From contig WHVD01000155.1 of NCBI GenBank assembly GCA_015178975.1, positions 62,001 through 126,000 on the forward strand: a stretch of DNA of 64,000 nucleotides, in the 5' to 3' direction. This DNA comes from Hysterangium stoloniferum. Lineage: Eukaryota > Basidiomycota > Agaricomycetes > Hysterangiales > Hysterangiaceae. The position numbers and the translations under genes are program-made. Shown here piece after piece: positions 35,280 to 45,637 of this stretch (positions are counted from its first letter, which is position 1; the number at the start of each line of letters is the position of its first letter). The notes under the pieces were generated by a model. The model ran no database searches. It saw nothing but the letters and a program-made list of their open reading frames with translations, and was not told where the DNA came from.

Positions 35280-36760
35280 TGTAATGTATTAGACTTATTT
35301 TAATATTATTTTCTGGAAAAAGGAGTCCAATGCTCTATCAAAGTGTGCAAATACTCAATTCACAACAAGGTAAAATAATTTAAGTATTTGATATTAATCA
35401 GTGGCAGTCTAAATGGACTTAGAACCCCTGAAGTCAAGAGTTTACTTGAATATATGCACCCTACTTCGCAAAGAAGGTTTTTGAGAGCTGCTTATGTAAG
35501 CTTGTTCTTTTTCTGTGAAAACAACCACTAAAATATGAATAACAATTTACTGATTCCAAAAATAGATTCAACTTCGATTCTAGCTAGTTTATATATATTT
35601 TATACTATTTATCAAACAGTAAAAATATTAATAAACAGATCAAAAGATCAACTATAGAATAAAACAATATTTGGCAATATATGCTTTATTTAAATTAATC
35701 TACTGGATCTACTGTGATACTAACTTTTCAGGATCTTAATGTAGTCTTTATGATTCTGCAAGAATATTCTCAGTATTTAATTATAAGCCAAACCAGGAGA
35801 AATTAGAATTATATTCTAATTTCAAACAATAAAACAAACAATTTATTTATTACTTGGTTGATAGCCAACAACTCTAACCGAGGTGGCAACGATTCCAACA
35901 ACTTAAATAGAAGTTAGAAAAAGTAATAAAGCCAGCTACTCAATTAAGAGGTGGCAGGGGGGAACAAATAAGTCAACAACTCAGATTGAGGTGACAAGGT
36001 GAACTACTTGGGCCAACAACTCTAACCGAGGTGGCAAAGGTTTCCAACAACTCAAATAGAGGTGGAATTAAAAGTCCAACAGCCCTGATAGGGGTGGAAT
36101 AGCCTGCTTGCTGCAGTAACACACAGATGTGGGTGGATAAAAAGTTATATTTTCACGGCTGGAGCAGAGCTCCTTATATACAATAAAATGTGAGACATTT
36201 TTGAGACATATTACATCATTACTATCCTAATTTAGCTATTCCTGGGGAAGCTTCTGGAATGCTCCAGGAATTTCCGGTTTTTTCTACAATAGCATACATG
36301 ATGATGTAATCTATTCCCGCGCCTTTCGTGTATGTCATCCGCGCGCCTTTGTGATCATCGCGCCGTGTGACTGTCACACTATGTGACCGTCGCGCTTTGT
36401 GACCGTCGCGCCTTGTGACTGTCGCGCTTTGTGACCGTCGCGCCTTGTGACCGTCGCGCTTTGTGACCGTCGCGCCTTGTGACCGTCGCGCCTTTTTGTG
36501 ACGACTGTCACATGATTTTCTCGCGCGTTGTGTAATTAGCGCCTGGTGGCCGGTTTGATAGTATTTAGTTAAAAAAGAATAAATTCATAACTTCTTCAAT
36601 ATTTAAGATAAAAATGTAAAATAAATTGTAGAATTCAACGAAATTTAAAAGATATTTATACAAATTTTATCATCGCAATATAAGTACATTTCACAAGCCA
36701 TTTTGGCTATTTCGGCTTTTGGGGGACTTAAAAGGTAGAAAACTAATAAAATACATAACA
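35280..36760 (-). mobile_element. Solo LTR C (1481 bp) with target duplication AGCGG, inside the integrase
   Basis: Bounded by TGTAATGTATT at 35280 and AATACATAACA ending at 36760, flanked by AGCGG at 35275-35279 and 36761-36765. Excision rejoins the integrase frame (HGLPL-KIISDRD). On the minus strand a TATA box (TATATAAGGA, about 36171-36180) suggests minus orientation. It holds a GC-rich minisatellite (36345-36500) and looser repeats built on 'caactctaaccgaggtgg' (35868-36100). It differs in sequence from the other three solo LTRs. Confidence 0.85.
36345..36500 (+). repeat. 16-bp GC-rich minisatellite in solo LTR C
   Basis: About nine units of GTGACCGTCGCGCYTT. It is CpG-rich, with a few GTGACTGTC variants, in an otherwise AT-rich LTR. 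Confidence 0.85.
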
Positions 36761-36765
36761 AGCGG

Positions 36766-36924
36766 CAAGCCGTGCAGCTTGTAAACATGATCGAATATTA
36801 CTTCAGCCATTTGGGTAGCAGTATAATTGCCCCGTGCTGGAACTAAGTGAACCATGCACGTTAAATGGTCAATAATGACACAGATGTTATCAAACTCCCC
36901 AAGGTGGTTCTTGGACAGTGGTAA
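36766..36924 (-). pseudogene. pol: Gypsy integrase core fragment between two solo LTRs
   Basis: The short frame LPLSKNHLGEFDNICVIIDH, then HLVPARGNYTATQMAEVIF and YKLHGLP, is the part of the integrase catalytic core between the first Asp (in GVDFVGP, at 37998-38010) and the second Asp (at about 35260). Solo LTRs on both sides isolate it. Confidence 0.8.
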
Positions 36925-36929
36925 TGGTC

Positions 36930-37992
36930 TGTCAGGAACCGGAAAACCCGCCGGCCTCCGGGCCCCCGGACCCCGTCCTACATGCTCCCGACCCTCTATA
37001 TTGTATAGTAACAACCGGAGTTCCCACGGGAGCCCACATGTCAACTTGTTTATGCCTGACTCTCTGTACGCACCCCACCTGTCTGCACCTAAACCCTCTA
37101 TGTCTCATACACCAGTCCTCGGACTCCCCGGACTCCGGACTCCACCCTACATACACCCGACACTCTGTGTCTTATGTACCAGTCACCGGACTCCGACCGG
37201 ACTCCTGGAACCCCTCTAACAGAGCATAGAACCCCACTCCTGTTATCTGTCTCTGCATCTCACACACCAGTCATCGGAAAACCCACCGGACTCCACCGGA
37301 CCTCCTGCACATCAAGCCTGTCTATACCCGACACTATCTTGTGCACCAAGTCACCGGACTCCGACCGGACTTCCGGAACCCCTCTAACTGAGCCCCGCTC
37401 CAGTTATGGTTAAATGATCTGTCATGATTCGTTCTCCGCTCCCGTTCCGTTCCGTCCCTATTCCCAGTTTAGTATTTACTTGTTTCGTTTTATGTTTAAT
37501 AGTTCTGCCTCTCATTAATACTGGATTTGGTATTATTACATTTCACAGTCTATATAAGTCCGCTATAGTCATGTACTTAGAATCCAGTTTCAATCTCGAA
37601 CTAGTTTTCCCCCGAACAAGTTTGATCCTTGAACAGTCTCTAGTCCTCTTGTCTGTCTGCACACTTGATTCCCAGAACTCCCACGGGAACTCCGGAATCT
37701 ATACCTTCCTGTATGCATTCTGTCAGCTCGAAATATGGACACCTGAATGAGTGTACGAGTGTACGAGGGCGCAGCCTATAAGCTGAAGCCAAGTCCATCT
37801 CAGTCGTATCACCAGACTTTCTGGTAATTATTCTGATATCACCGTTCCTTGTACTAATAATCCCCGGAACTTTCCCGGGACCTATTGCCCAGGGACTCCG
37901 TGGGACTATTTCCCGGAAGCAAGTGTGTGTTCGGAATAGTTACCGGGAACCTCCGTGGAACTATCCATGGAGCTTTGTTCGGGAACTTAACA
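36930..37992 (+). mobile_element. Solo LTR B (1063 bp) with target duplication TGGTC, inside the integrase
   Basis: Starts TGTCAGGAACCGG and ends CGGGAACTTAACA, flanked by TGGTC at 36925-36929 and 37993-37997. Excision rejoins the integrase frame GVDFVGP-LPLSKN. A TATA box is at 37551-37557 (tatataag), and 'cctataagctgaagccaagtcc' near 37776 ties it to solo LTRs A and D. An internal 48-bp block with 'ccggactccgaccggact' is repeated at about 37180 and 37352. Confidence 0.85.
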
Positions 37993-37997
37993 TGGTC

Positions 37998-38761
37998 CCA
38001 CAAAGTCGACTCCAATTGCCTCCCATGGTTGTGAGGGCACCTCCAATGAACGAAGATGTCCCTGTGGCTTCTGAGTATCTGATTTCGACGTCACACACAC
38101 TGCAAGACCTGCAAAACAACTCAACATCCTTGGTTAAAGACGGCCACCATACGTTAGATCGTAGGTATGTGGCAGTTTTCCTTGCCCCTAAGTGTGCCAG
38201 GATCGAGTGAGCGTGTGAGATAATTATTTCCCACACCCATCGATTTCCTACCATAATATCCGGGATACACAGTAAGTTGACCTTCTCTAACTTCAGAAAC
38301 AAGAGGCCCTCCTGTAATGTAAACCCCTTATACTCCAAGGGTGCTGCCCATATCTTCGCGAAGAAGTCATCCGATCCATACTGTTGTTGAAGTGCATCCG
38401 GGATGTGGATGCCTGGGTGACCCTCTGAGATTATCCTTGCTAGCGGAAACTCAGGACGTGTGTCTGTCTGAATCCCCGGTAACTCGCCCTCCATTGCCAA
38501 TTGTGAGGTGTATTCTCTGTCATCCTGACGACTATTGTTGCCTGACTGATCAGGCCCTTCTTGCACACTAGAGGCTGCACCCCATTCTGTATCTGCATTG
38601 GCCACCCCTTTTCGTGGTTGTCCCGTATGCCTCTTGCTCTGAGTCTTCAACCCTGCAAGAGTTGCATATGATGGGTGTGAGCATGTGGCCAGCCTGCTGG
38701 ACTGTCTGGTTGCATCTGTTAACACCGCTGCTGCTAACCCTGTATACAGTGGTGTCAACAT
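37998..38761 (-). pseudogene. pol: Gypsy integrase N-terminal zinc-binding part
   Basis: The minus strand reads a linker and then the HHCC zinc-binding module (HAHSILAHLGARKTATYLRS, WWPSLTKDVELFCRSCSVC). A frameshift follows just after the CSVC. The next frame gives KSDTQKPQGHLRSLEVP and GVDFVGP, containing the first catalytic Asp, and is cut by solo LTR B. It lies downstream of RNase H, as expected in Ty3/Gypsy pol. Confidence 0.8.
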
Positions 38762-38832
38762 GCTGTTGCGGCAGCCTCATTGTGGCCTGTAAGGTACTCC
38801 TCTCTCCTCCTCGTCCACCTCAGGGGTCTCAC

Positions 38833-41361
38833 TTACATATTCTGTTTCCACCCGAACGGTTCCAAGTGGTTCATCGCTGTAAATGTGGGACAGCGCTCAG
38901 CAAACGTATTCACCTGGCCAGGGATGTACTGGATCTCGAAATCGAATTCATTGAGCAGGTCCAGCCACCTTGTCTGCCTTGGGGACAAACTTCGCTGTGT
39001 AAGTATATATTCTATGCCCTTATGGTCGGTACAAATCCGAAATTTTACCCCCAACAGCTGTGGCCGAAACCGTTTCAATGATTCCACAATGGCTAAGAGC
39101 TCCTGTTCATGCACAGGATAGTTCTGTTGAGCCGAGTTGAATTTCCCGGACCAAAAGGACACCACAGCCACTTTTTGAAAGTCATCCCCTTGGCTGAGGA
39201 TGCCACTCGCTCCTGTTAAGGAAGCATCAGTTACCAAATTAATAGTGGAATGGCCTGGTGAGTAATCTAATGCAATGCGATACTTGTCACGATGAGACTG
39301 AACAATCCGCTTAACTTCTTCGAAGGGCCGTTGCTCAGTTGCTCCCCACCTCCATGGCCTGTTTACCCCTGTCTGATTAGCCAGGATGGCCATCAGGATT
39401 CTTACCCCTTCACAGTTGTTCGCAAGGTATCCTACTGCCCCCAAAAACCCAGCCAACAGTAACTTGTTCGTCGGAATTTTCCAGTTCGCGACTGAGTCCA
39501 CCTTATGGGGGTCCATTTTTATCCCTTTATCATTGACCACATGTCCTAGCACTCGCAATTCAGGAGCAAATAAATGCATTTTGTCGACAGCCAGGTATAG
39601 CTTCTCTTGACGGAGCACCTTAAACACAGTACATAAATGCTTCACATGATCGCCAATGGAATCTGAATATACAACTATATCATCCAGATAGACATCCATG
39701 AAAATGCCAATGTAAGGAGCAAAGAGGTGGTTCATCAACATCTGGTATGTGGACAGCCCATTGCAATCGCCAATCTGTAATGTTAAGCTCTCCATAGTGC
39801 CATCTGGAGAGGTAAACAATGTCTGATGGACATGCTCTGGCACCACTCGAATCTGCTCGTATGCATCCTTTCCATCTATTAGACTCCAATACTTATGCTG
39901 CACAATGTTCCTTAGAATGGCTTCAATATCCGGCAAGGGTGTAGCCAGCTTATACGTGTTAGCATTCTGCTCACGTTTATCCACTACCGTGCGAATCCGC
40001 AGCTTTCCATCAGCTTTTGGAGGTTTAGGAATGATGAGCATAGGACATGTGTTCGTACCCGTGGCTACCCGCCATCTCCCATTCCTCAGGTATGCTGTTT
40101 TCTTTTCCTGCCATAGAGCCCTCATTGCTTCTGGACACTTAGAAGGCCGCCATGAATAGATTTTACCCTCATCGATTATTGGAATGGTATGATTCACTGC
40201 CCGTAGTGGAGGCAGCCCTGTCAGTGCAGTGTCTGGGTCTAAGTCCACTGCTTCAGCTCGCAATTTAGCCTTTAAACTGTCAAGCTCATCCTCGAAAACT
40301 TCAGCAACGGAGGACCGCAGTGTCTCGATGGTGTCTCCTTCCATTGGTAGTGGCTGGCTAGACCCAATGTTAACTCTTGTAGGATTCAAGCCTAGCATCA
40401 CTCTATGTTGAAAAATAAATGGGGTCCCTAAAATCAAATCATAGGAATCGAGATTGGCAACATCAAAATGACGTGAACAATTTATGTTCTGGTATACAAA
40501 CTGAGCAGTCGCCGAATAATTGATTTTCAATCTCGACCCATGAACAGCCAATTGCACAGTGAGTGGTTTGAGCAGTGGATTCTTAGTAACTCCTAGCTGA
40601 TCGACCAATGTCGTGGACATAAAATCTGCGAGTGACCCACTATCCATTAGGGCTTTCACAGGTTGTCCATTTATGAATGCTTCAATGATTACTGGTTTAG
40701 GCAGCCACCGAGTAAAATCCTTGGGCTGCATTGAAGTATGCTCGACTGTCTCAATACCTCCATTTTTTAATTGACTCCTTTTAGGTCCTAATGTTTTCCC
40801 CCTGGTGACATGGGCAGCATTTGCGAAAACAATGGGTTCCGACCACTCCTCCTGGGATACTGCCCGAGTCAATATATCAGGTACGGTCCACCCCTCATGT
40901 TGTAAATGGTCGGTCGTCACAGTATATCTTTTCCATAATTCACGATTGTGAATCTCATATAACCCTGCAGTAAAGGAAACTCGAAATCGCTGCCGCTCCA
41001 CTCCATTTACATCGTTAAAAACACTTGTCTTATAGTAGACTCGGAAATGGAGATCCAGAAGATTGCACATGGCCCCTTGACAATACCTTCGAAACGCTGG
41101 CATATCTTCAGAAAAACCAGGTATGTGCTCCTCGTAGATGGCCTCTATTTTATCATCCATGCTCTCATTCAGCCTGAACACCAACCATGGCATAAACAGA
41201 GGTATGTCCGTGCGGGTCTCGTCCCATATCCGAAGTCCCAATTCTTTTGTATGTACCCTAAACCAGGCTTCAGGATTACTTCCCTCCTGCAGTGCTTCTT
41301 CAGGTGGAAAGTACTCCTTCAGGGCTTCGAGAAGATACTGTGCTGAACTATTTCCGTCCAT
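38833..41361 (-). CDS. pol: Gypsy pol: protease, reverse transcriptase, RNase H (842 codons)
   Basis: The longest open frame in the window. An aspartic protease site is at residues 240-243 (DSGS in VKALMDSGSLADF), with the partner motif DLILGTPF at about 308-315. Reverse transcriptase spans roughly 430-625, with the YLDD active site at 558-561 and an earlier catalytic Asp in LIDGKDAYEQI (about 494-504). RNase H spans about 695-815 with TDAS (711-714), the HEQE-type Glu (752-754) and TDHKG (778-782). A 1-nt loss near 38898 destroys the usual NTVADALSR-like end: the other frame continues ALSHIYSDEPLGT. The product would act in the particle to copy element RNA into DNA. The open frame is intact, but the element as a whole is dead. 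Confidence 0.9.
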   Translation of the reverse strand: MDGNSSAQYLLEALKEYFPPEEALQEGSNPEAWFRVHTKELGLRIWDETRTDIPLFMPWLVFRLNESMDDKIEAIYEEHIPGFSEDMPAFRRYCQGAMCNLLDLHFRVYYKTSVFNDVNGVERQRFRVSFTAGLYEIHNRELWKRYTVTTDHLQHEGWTVPDILTRAVSQEEWSEPIVFANAAHVTRGKTLGPKRSQLKNGGIETVEHTSMQPKDFTRWLPKPVIIEAFINGQPVKALMDSGSLADFMSTTLVDQLGVTKNPLLKPLTVQLAVHGSRLKINYSATAQFVYQNINCSRHFDVANLDSYDLILGTPFIFQHRVMLGLNPTRVNIGSSQPLPMEGDTIETLRSSVAEVFEDELDSLKAKLRAEAVDLDPDTALTGLPPLRAVNHTIPIIDEGKIYSWRPSKCPEAMRALWQEKKTAYLRNGRWRVATGTNTCPMLIIPKPPKADGKLRIRTVVDKREQNANTYKLATPLPDIEAILRNIVQHKYWSLIDGKDAYEQIRVVPEHVHQTLFTSPDGTMESLTLQIGDCNGLSTYQMLMNHLFAPYIGIFMDVYLDDIVVYSDSIGDHVKHLCTVFKVLRQEKLYLAVDKMHLFAPELRVLGHVVNDKGIKMDPHKVDSVANWKIPTNKLLLAGFLGAVGYLANNCEGVRILMAILANQTGVNRPWRWGATEQRPFEEVKRIVQSHRDKYRIALDYSPGHSTINLVTDASLTGASGILSQGDDFQKVAVVSFWSGKFNSAQQNYPVHEQELLAIVESLKRFRPQLLGVKFRICTDHKGIEYILTQRSLSPRQTRWLDLLNEFDFEIQYIPGQVNTFAERCPTFTAMNHLEPFGWKQNM

Positions 41362-41406
41362 TCCCGGTGGGTCCTCATCCTCTATTGGCTCCCATTGGGT
41401 AGTCCC

Positions 41407-42008
41407 TCATGCCATTGGGATAGCATTGCTAACTACTTGCGCAATTTCCCAGTCACCACTGAACAGGGCTTGTTTCGTAATCGCCATATATAAGTGGGGT
41501 TGTAAAAGATCCACAATTTCATACACCCAATGTGTACCATCGAACGAGACCTGAAATTGTTCTGTGTGTCGCATTCCCGCTGCCATAGACTCAAGTTGCG
41601 AAAAATGTGTACAACAATGCTGTTGTATAATCCTCGCCACTGTAACATGGTCTGCACAGTCATCGGTGAGCTTTTTCCCTAACCATTCAGGGTCATTCGC
41701 GATGCTTTGAGCAACAGTAAATCTGGTTCCCGACATATAATTTTGCTAATTTGAAGAGGATCCCCAGGTATGACGTCGTCTCTCACCCTGAAGTCTTCGA
41801 CTGAATAGGACACCTCAAACCGTGTCAGTGGATTTTGAGCCTCAGCTATGGCAGTATCAGGCCCAAAATATTCAGTGATCGATCTCTGCAGCCAGGTGGC
41901 ATAAATTTGATTGTGTAAGTTATTGAACTCCTGTTGTGTCTCTTCATCGTTAAGCACGAATGATGCCATATTTAGTTGTAACTCTGCCCGTTCCTTCTTT
42001 CCTTCCAA
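41407..42008 (-). pseudogene. Gypsy gag-pol junction region, frameshifted
   Basis: Two overlapping open stretches on the minus strand: 42008-41679 (MEGKKERAELQLNMASFVLN) and 41736-41407 (VARIIQQHCCTHFSQLESMA). They lie between the gag zinc knuckle and the protease frame, and were probably one polyprotein segment before a frameshift near 41700. No domain is recognised. Confidence 0.5.
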
Positions 42009-42089
42009 ATTGATAAGTCGTTTTATTCAGACAGATCCAGCAGACACCATTACCCCTTTTTTTGGTGCCGACATGAACTTCCTGCAGGG

Positions 42090-44101
42090 ACAGATGCAGG
42101 ATTTGTGACCCTCATTCTTGCATGAAAAACACCGCCCCTCTGCTCAAAGTTGATTCATCTCACTCCGACTTAATTTAGGACGTGGTTTGAGAGTGGTACC
42201 TCTTGGTCCAGATGGCTTGGAGTGGTAATTTTTCACCCCTTGGGTATCCATCTTCTGCCCTGTCTGACTCACTAAGTCTTTCTTTGGGGCCCATATCCGA
42301 GGTGATCTGGATGCTGTGTTTTCCCTCCTCCCTTTTTCTGCCAGCTGAAATTCTTGTGCAGCCTCAAACCAGGTAGCAGTTTTGATAAGTTTCTTCCATG
42401 ATGTATTGTCAGGATTGAGCCCATTATCTAACCATTTTTCTTTAATATAGTCATATGCCCCATCCCAGACAATTTGCTTGAGTTGTCGCTCGTGGATATC
42501 AGGAAACCTTCTAGCGTTATTTTCGACATCTCGCACAAAATCACAAAAACACTTTCTACCCTGCCTGGCAGATGTTAGTTGCTTTTGCATATGCACCTTA
42601 TAATCGGCAGGAAAGCAATAATTGAATAGGCCATCATAGACAGCCTTCAAGGTCCACTTCCGTTTGCTCAATGCTACATGCTTCATATAGAAGGAGCTTG
42701 CCTTTCCATCAAGGAAGTATATGATCAATTTCACCACCCACTTGCAATCTAACCCATTGATCTCTGCCCAGAGATCATAGGCATATATAAATGCTTCGAG
42801 AACGTCAAGTTCAGCAGTGCCTGTATAGATCACAGCTTGCTTAGTCTTAACTCCAGCAAGCAGCTTTTTGGTTCGCTTCGCTTCAGCCTTGGACCGTTTG
42901 CGTTTGACCTGTCTTATGCGCTGAGAGCTAGGTGAGTGTTTCTTTCTATGCTTCCTTCTGGTTTCAGAGTGACTTAGGGGAGCACCTTCCGATCCTGATC
43001 CAGACTCAGGGGAGTCGGTGCTACATTCGCTGGCTGATGAGTCTGACTCAGTTGATGTGCTATCTGATGACTCATCGTCTCCATCACTAGACGATGAGCT
43101 GCTTGAATGGGATGGTGGTCCAAATTTCCCTTGCCCTCCTACTGCAAAGTACCCGCCCTCCGGCACTTGTGAAGGCTCCCGTACATAACGGCTAGTTACT
43201 TTCTTGGGCTTCTGCTCTTTCTGCGGCTGACTATTCTGCGTTTCGCTTCCTTTGTGCAGGTTCTTCGAGGGACGCTCGCCTTCCATTCTTTCCTTCCCTT
43301 TGCTGGTGTGCATTGCCAACATCTGTTTAGATCCATCTGCATTTGCAGGCTCTAACCTAGAAGATGAGGGTTCATTTGGTACAGGTGCGTTTTCCTCTAC
43401 CTCAATGACAATGGCACTAAGATTCATGGATGACTAGGAAAATATTCCAGAGCTTTCCAGCCCTCTAATCCCTCCAGTTCTCAGCTTGTAGGGTAACATC
43501 CATGTTTCTGGGAGCGGCCCTAACTGATCGTCATCAGATTCCGAACAATCGGACCATTTAAACTTAGCACCCTGGTGGTGCTCGAGTTGCCGTCTCTTTG
43601 TACAATCCTTCCTTCCTTGTATCGCCACTGCTCTCTCCTTCAAACCACTCTGGAAAAAAGAGTGCTTCTGGGCGAATGAGAGGTTTCCCCTTTTGGAACC
43701 TCCTTCGGAAGGTCTTTCGAGGTGCCACCAGCTCTTCAGGGTATACCAACCCGTACTGACCCGTCCAGTTTTGGAGGGCGACCTGAGTTCTGAGATACTT
43801 GCTAGGACAGGGAAATGTTGTGTTGACCTTTCCACTCTCACTAGATTCATTCGAGGCTTCACTAATAGGAACTTGATTGTTTCCACTGGAAGTGGCCATC
43901 GAGGAATCCGAGGCAATTTGCGTGTAGATTGGTTTGGGGCCTGTGGCATTCAAAGGTGAAGAGGTAATACTCACCGTTTCAGTATCGAAACTATTCAAAT
44001 CATCACTAGCCACCCGTCGTCAAGCAATTCTCTTGCTCCACACGGGAATTGCACTTCAAACAGTGCCTTGACGAGTGATAGGTTGATAAATTTCGGACAT
44101 T
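42090..44101 (-). pseudogene. gag: Gypsy gag (capsid and zinc knuckle), broken
   Basis: The gag start is probably the ATG near 44101 (MSEIYQPITRQGTV), followed by a stop and frameshifts into 44013-43564 and then 43949-43434. The main open frame, 43427-42144 (427 codons), has a Ser/Asp-rich linker, a basic stretch (KRKRSKAEAKRTKK) and a capsid-like region (LIIYFLDGKASSFYMKHVAL, CDFVRDVENNARRFPDI). A TGA after SRSEMNQL (about 42142) separates it from the zinc knuckle CFSCKNEGHKSCIC (C-x2-C-x4-H-x4-C, 42131-42090). Gag would package the element RNA. At least two frameshifts and one or two stops are visible. Confidence 0.75.
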
Positions 44102-45050
44102 GTGGCGAGAATATAGTTGTGTAGATGTATTGCGTGCACGCGTTTTTTTTACCTAGTGGGTGATCAGTCTGCTAGTATAGAATATAAAAGAATATGAAGT
44201 TGGAGACAAAGTACTCAAAAAGTGTAAGGTTCAGCTTTAAAGATAGCATAATCCTTCAGTGGAGCTCTTTACAAAGCGGAGAGTAGGAATAGGCTCCAAT
44301 TCGAAAAAGACCCCCCTAACTAATGGGGGGTTCACCTATTTAAGCTAACCCTCCTAAGCTACGTTCCCTGACAACTTCTTATAAGTCTGAAACCCTCTAA
44401 TGATCGAAAACTTCCAGTGTCTTCTCTTTACCCCTTACCATCTAAGACTAGGGCGGTGTTACGACCCGTTCCTGGATGTTTCAATATCTGACTTCCGATC
44501 TCCGACTATGGAACATCATAGTTACCGTATCATCCGCATTCTTCTCTTGTTCCGCATTTGGTAATTTGTCCGTTGACAAGTATTCACTCGTTTGTTTGTT
44601 ATATTCCCGTTTCGAAATATTGTCTCCCTAATATGTCTTATTGTATTTCCATTTTAAGAACACTTCCATTTCCGTCTTATTATGGTCTTAGTTTGTAGTA
44701 CAATAACGAGTAGACTTATATTAGTTTCCGCGAATTTGTACTTTACCTTAGATCTGATATTGACTTAGTTTCTTATTCCTCCTCCCGTCTTTCTGTACAC
44801 TCAATATTCGGAACTCTTCGGAACTTTGAATATCCGTATCTTCCATCGTAAGCCTTACTTCCGAAATTAAGACTTTGAGTGTTTGCATAGAGGCGCAGCA
44901 CATAAGCTGAAGCCAACGTCCTGACCCTATCCACTAGTTTCCGACTTCCTGGTGACTTTCCAATAGTTCCGGAATAAGTTCCCGACATGGCACTTAACAG
45001 GCGGTTATCTGCCCGATTCATTGTCCACCACCATGTCTGCTCCCGTTACA
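44102..45050 (-). repeat. Gypsy 5' LTR and leader, split by solo LTR A
   Basis: Reading on the minus strand, the LTR starts TGTAACGGGAGC at 45050 and runs to 45000. It resumes at 44456 after the inserted solo LTR and ends somewhere before the gag ATG at 44101. I cannot place its 3' edge or a primer-binding site with confidence because the partner LTR is missing. Confidence 0.5.
44457..44999 (+). mobile_element. Solo LTR A (543 bp) with target duplication GGCGG
   Basis: Starts TGTTACGACC and ends CACTTAACA, flanked by GGCGG at 44452-44456 and 45000-45004. 'cacataagctgaagccaacgtcc' near 44900 matches solo LTRs B and D, but it lacks their repeat expansions, which explains its shorter length. 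It landed in the 5' LTR of the chromovirus. Confidence 0.85.
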
Positions 45051-45199
45051 CTCATCCCCATCCTAATGATCTGGTCCCGTTGCTCTGAGCTCAAGATATC
45101 TGGGGAAACTAAGGATGGTAGTTCCTCAACATCTTCAATGTAGGACTCAGCCGTTGCCAAATCATGATTCCCCAGAGTCATCTCAGTGACAGTAGACAT
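45051..45199 (-). pseudogene. Tandem orphan gene copy U4, exon 1 fragment
   Basis: The start MSTVTEMTLGNHDLATAESY at 45199 and the following SPDILSSEQRDQIIRMGM are family exon 1 (subtype of U2 and U7). At 45050 the frame runs into the chromovirus LTR. The rest of exon 1 and everything up to the exon 6-7 region, about 2 kb judged from other copies, is absent on the far side of the element. Confidence 0.75.
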
Positions 45200-45637
45200 T
45201 GGTGGGTAGCAGTTGTACTTACACTCAAAAGGGGTGCTGAGCTTTTATGCCGCAGTCAGTTGGAGAGTTAATTCCACCAAGGTACATCCTTGTGGCCGCC
45301 CTTACACAGGATTCACAGCCTGTCACCCCTGCCTTTGTAAATAACATCCCCTCACCTTCCATAAAGTCTCCAGTGCACTAAGTTACCTTATGACTTTCTT
45401 ACGCCTTCTGCAGAAGGCTACACAGGATTTAATAATAGTTTAGTCAATTGTTACCCATAGTATATTGTTTCTGGCATTATTGAGCGTCAGAGTTACAATG
45501 CGGCTTCTCTAACTCCCAGAAGTGGCATTGCCAAGGATAATATAAATGCCACTGGGTCCTGCATTCAAGTTGGCGCTGTCAACCTCAGACTTTATCCGGC
45601 GAGATTGCGCACTTCCTGTTTAGGTTTATCAAAACTT
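45200..45637 (-). promoter_or_regulatory. U3/U4 intergenic spacer with U4 promoter
   Basis: TATA-like GGCATAAAAGC on the minus strand at 45241-45252 lies about 45 bp before the ATG. The rest of the spacer aligns with the other spacers. The promoter is present although the gene behind it is destroyed. Confidence 0.5.

Larger units (their letters stand above)
34088..45050 (-). mobile_element. Degenerate Ty3/Gypsy chromovirus with nested solo LTRs, 3' end missing
   Basis: A minus-strand retrotransposon with, in order, a 5' LTR/leader, gag with a zinc knuckle, protease, reverse transcriptase, RNase H, integrase and chromodomain. The right boundary is the LTR start TGTAACGGGAGC (its first base at 45050), directly abutting exon 1 of U4. 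The left boundary at about 34087 falls in or just after coding sequence, so the 3' LTR is lost. Three solo LTRs sit inside, each with its own 5-bp duplication. Several frameshifts and stops make it inactive. Confidence 0.85.

Noticed and set aside
36932..37229. Proline- and cysteine-rich coding frames in solo LTR B
   Set aside because: Both strands give open frames here because of GC-rich repeats. They lie within LTR boundaries defined by target duplications.
38614..39081. Plus-strand open frame of 155 codons
   Set aside because: Antisense to the end of the Gypsy pol gene, with no family resemblance.
36930..44999. Solo LTRs A and B as the two LTRs of the chromovirus
   Set aside because: They are in the opposite orientation to the coding region, differ in length and sequence, and each has its own 5-bp target duplication. 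They are separate later insertions.
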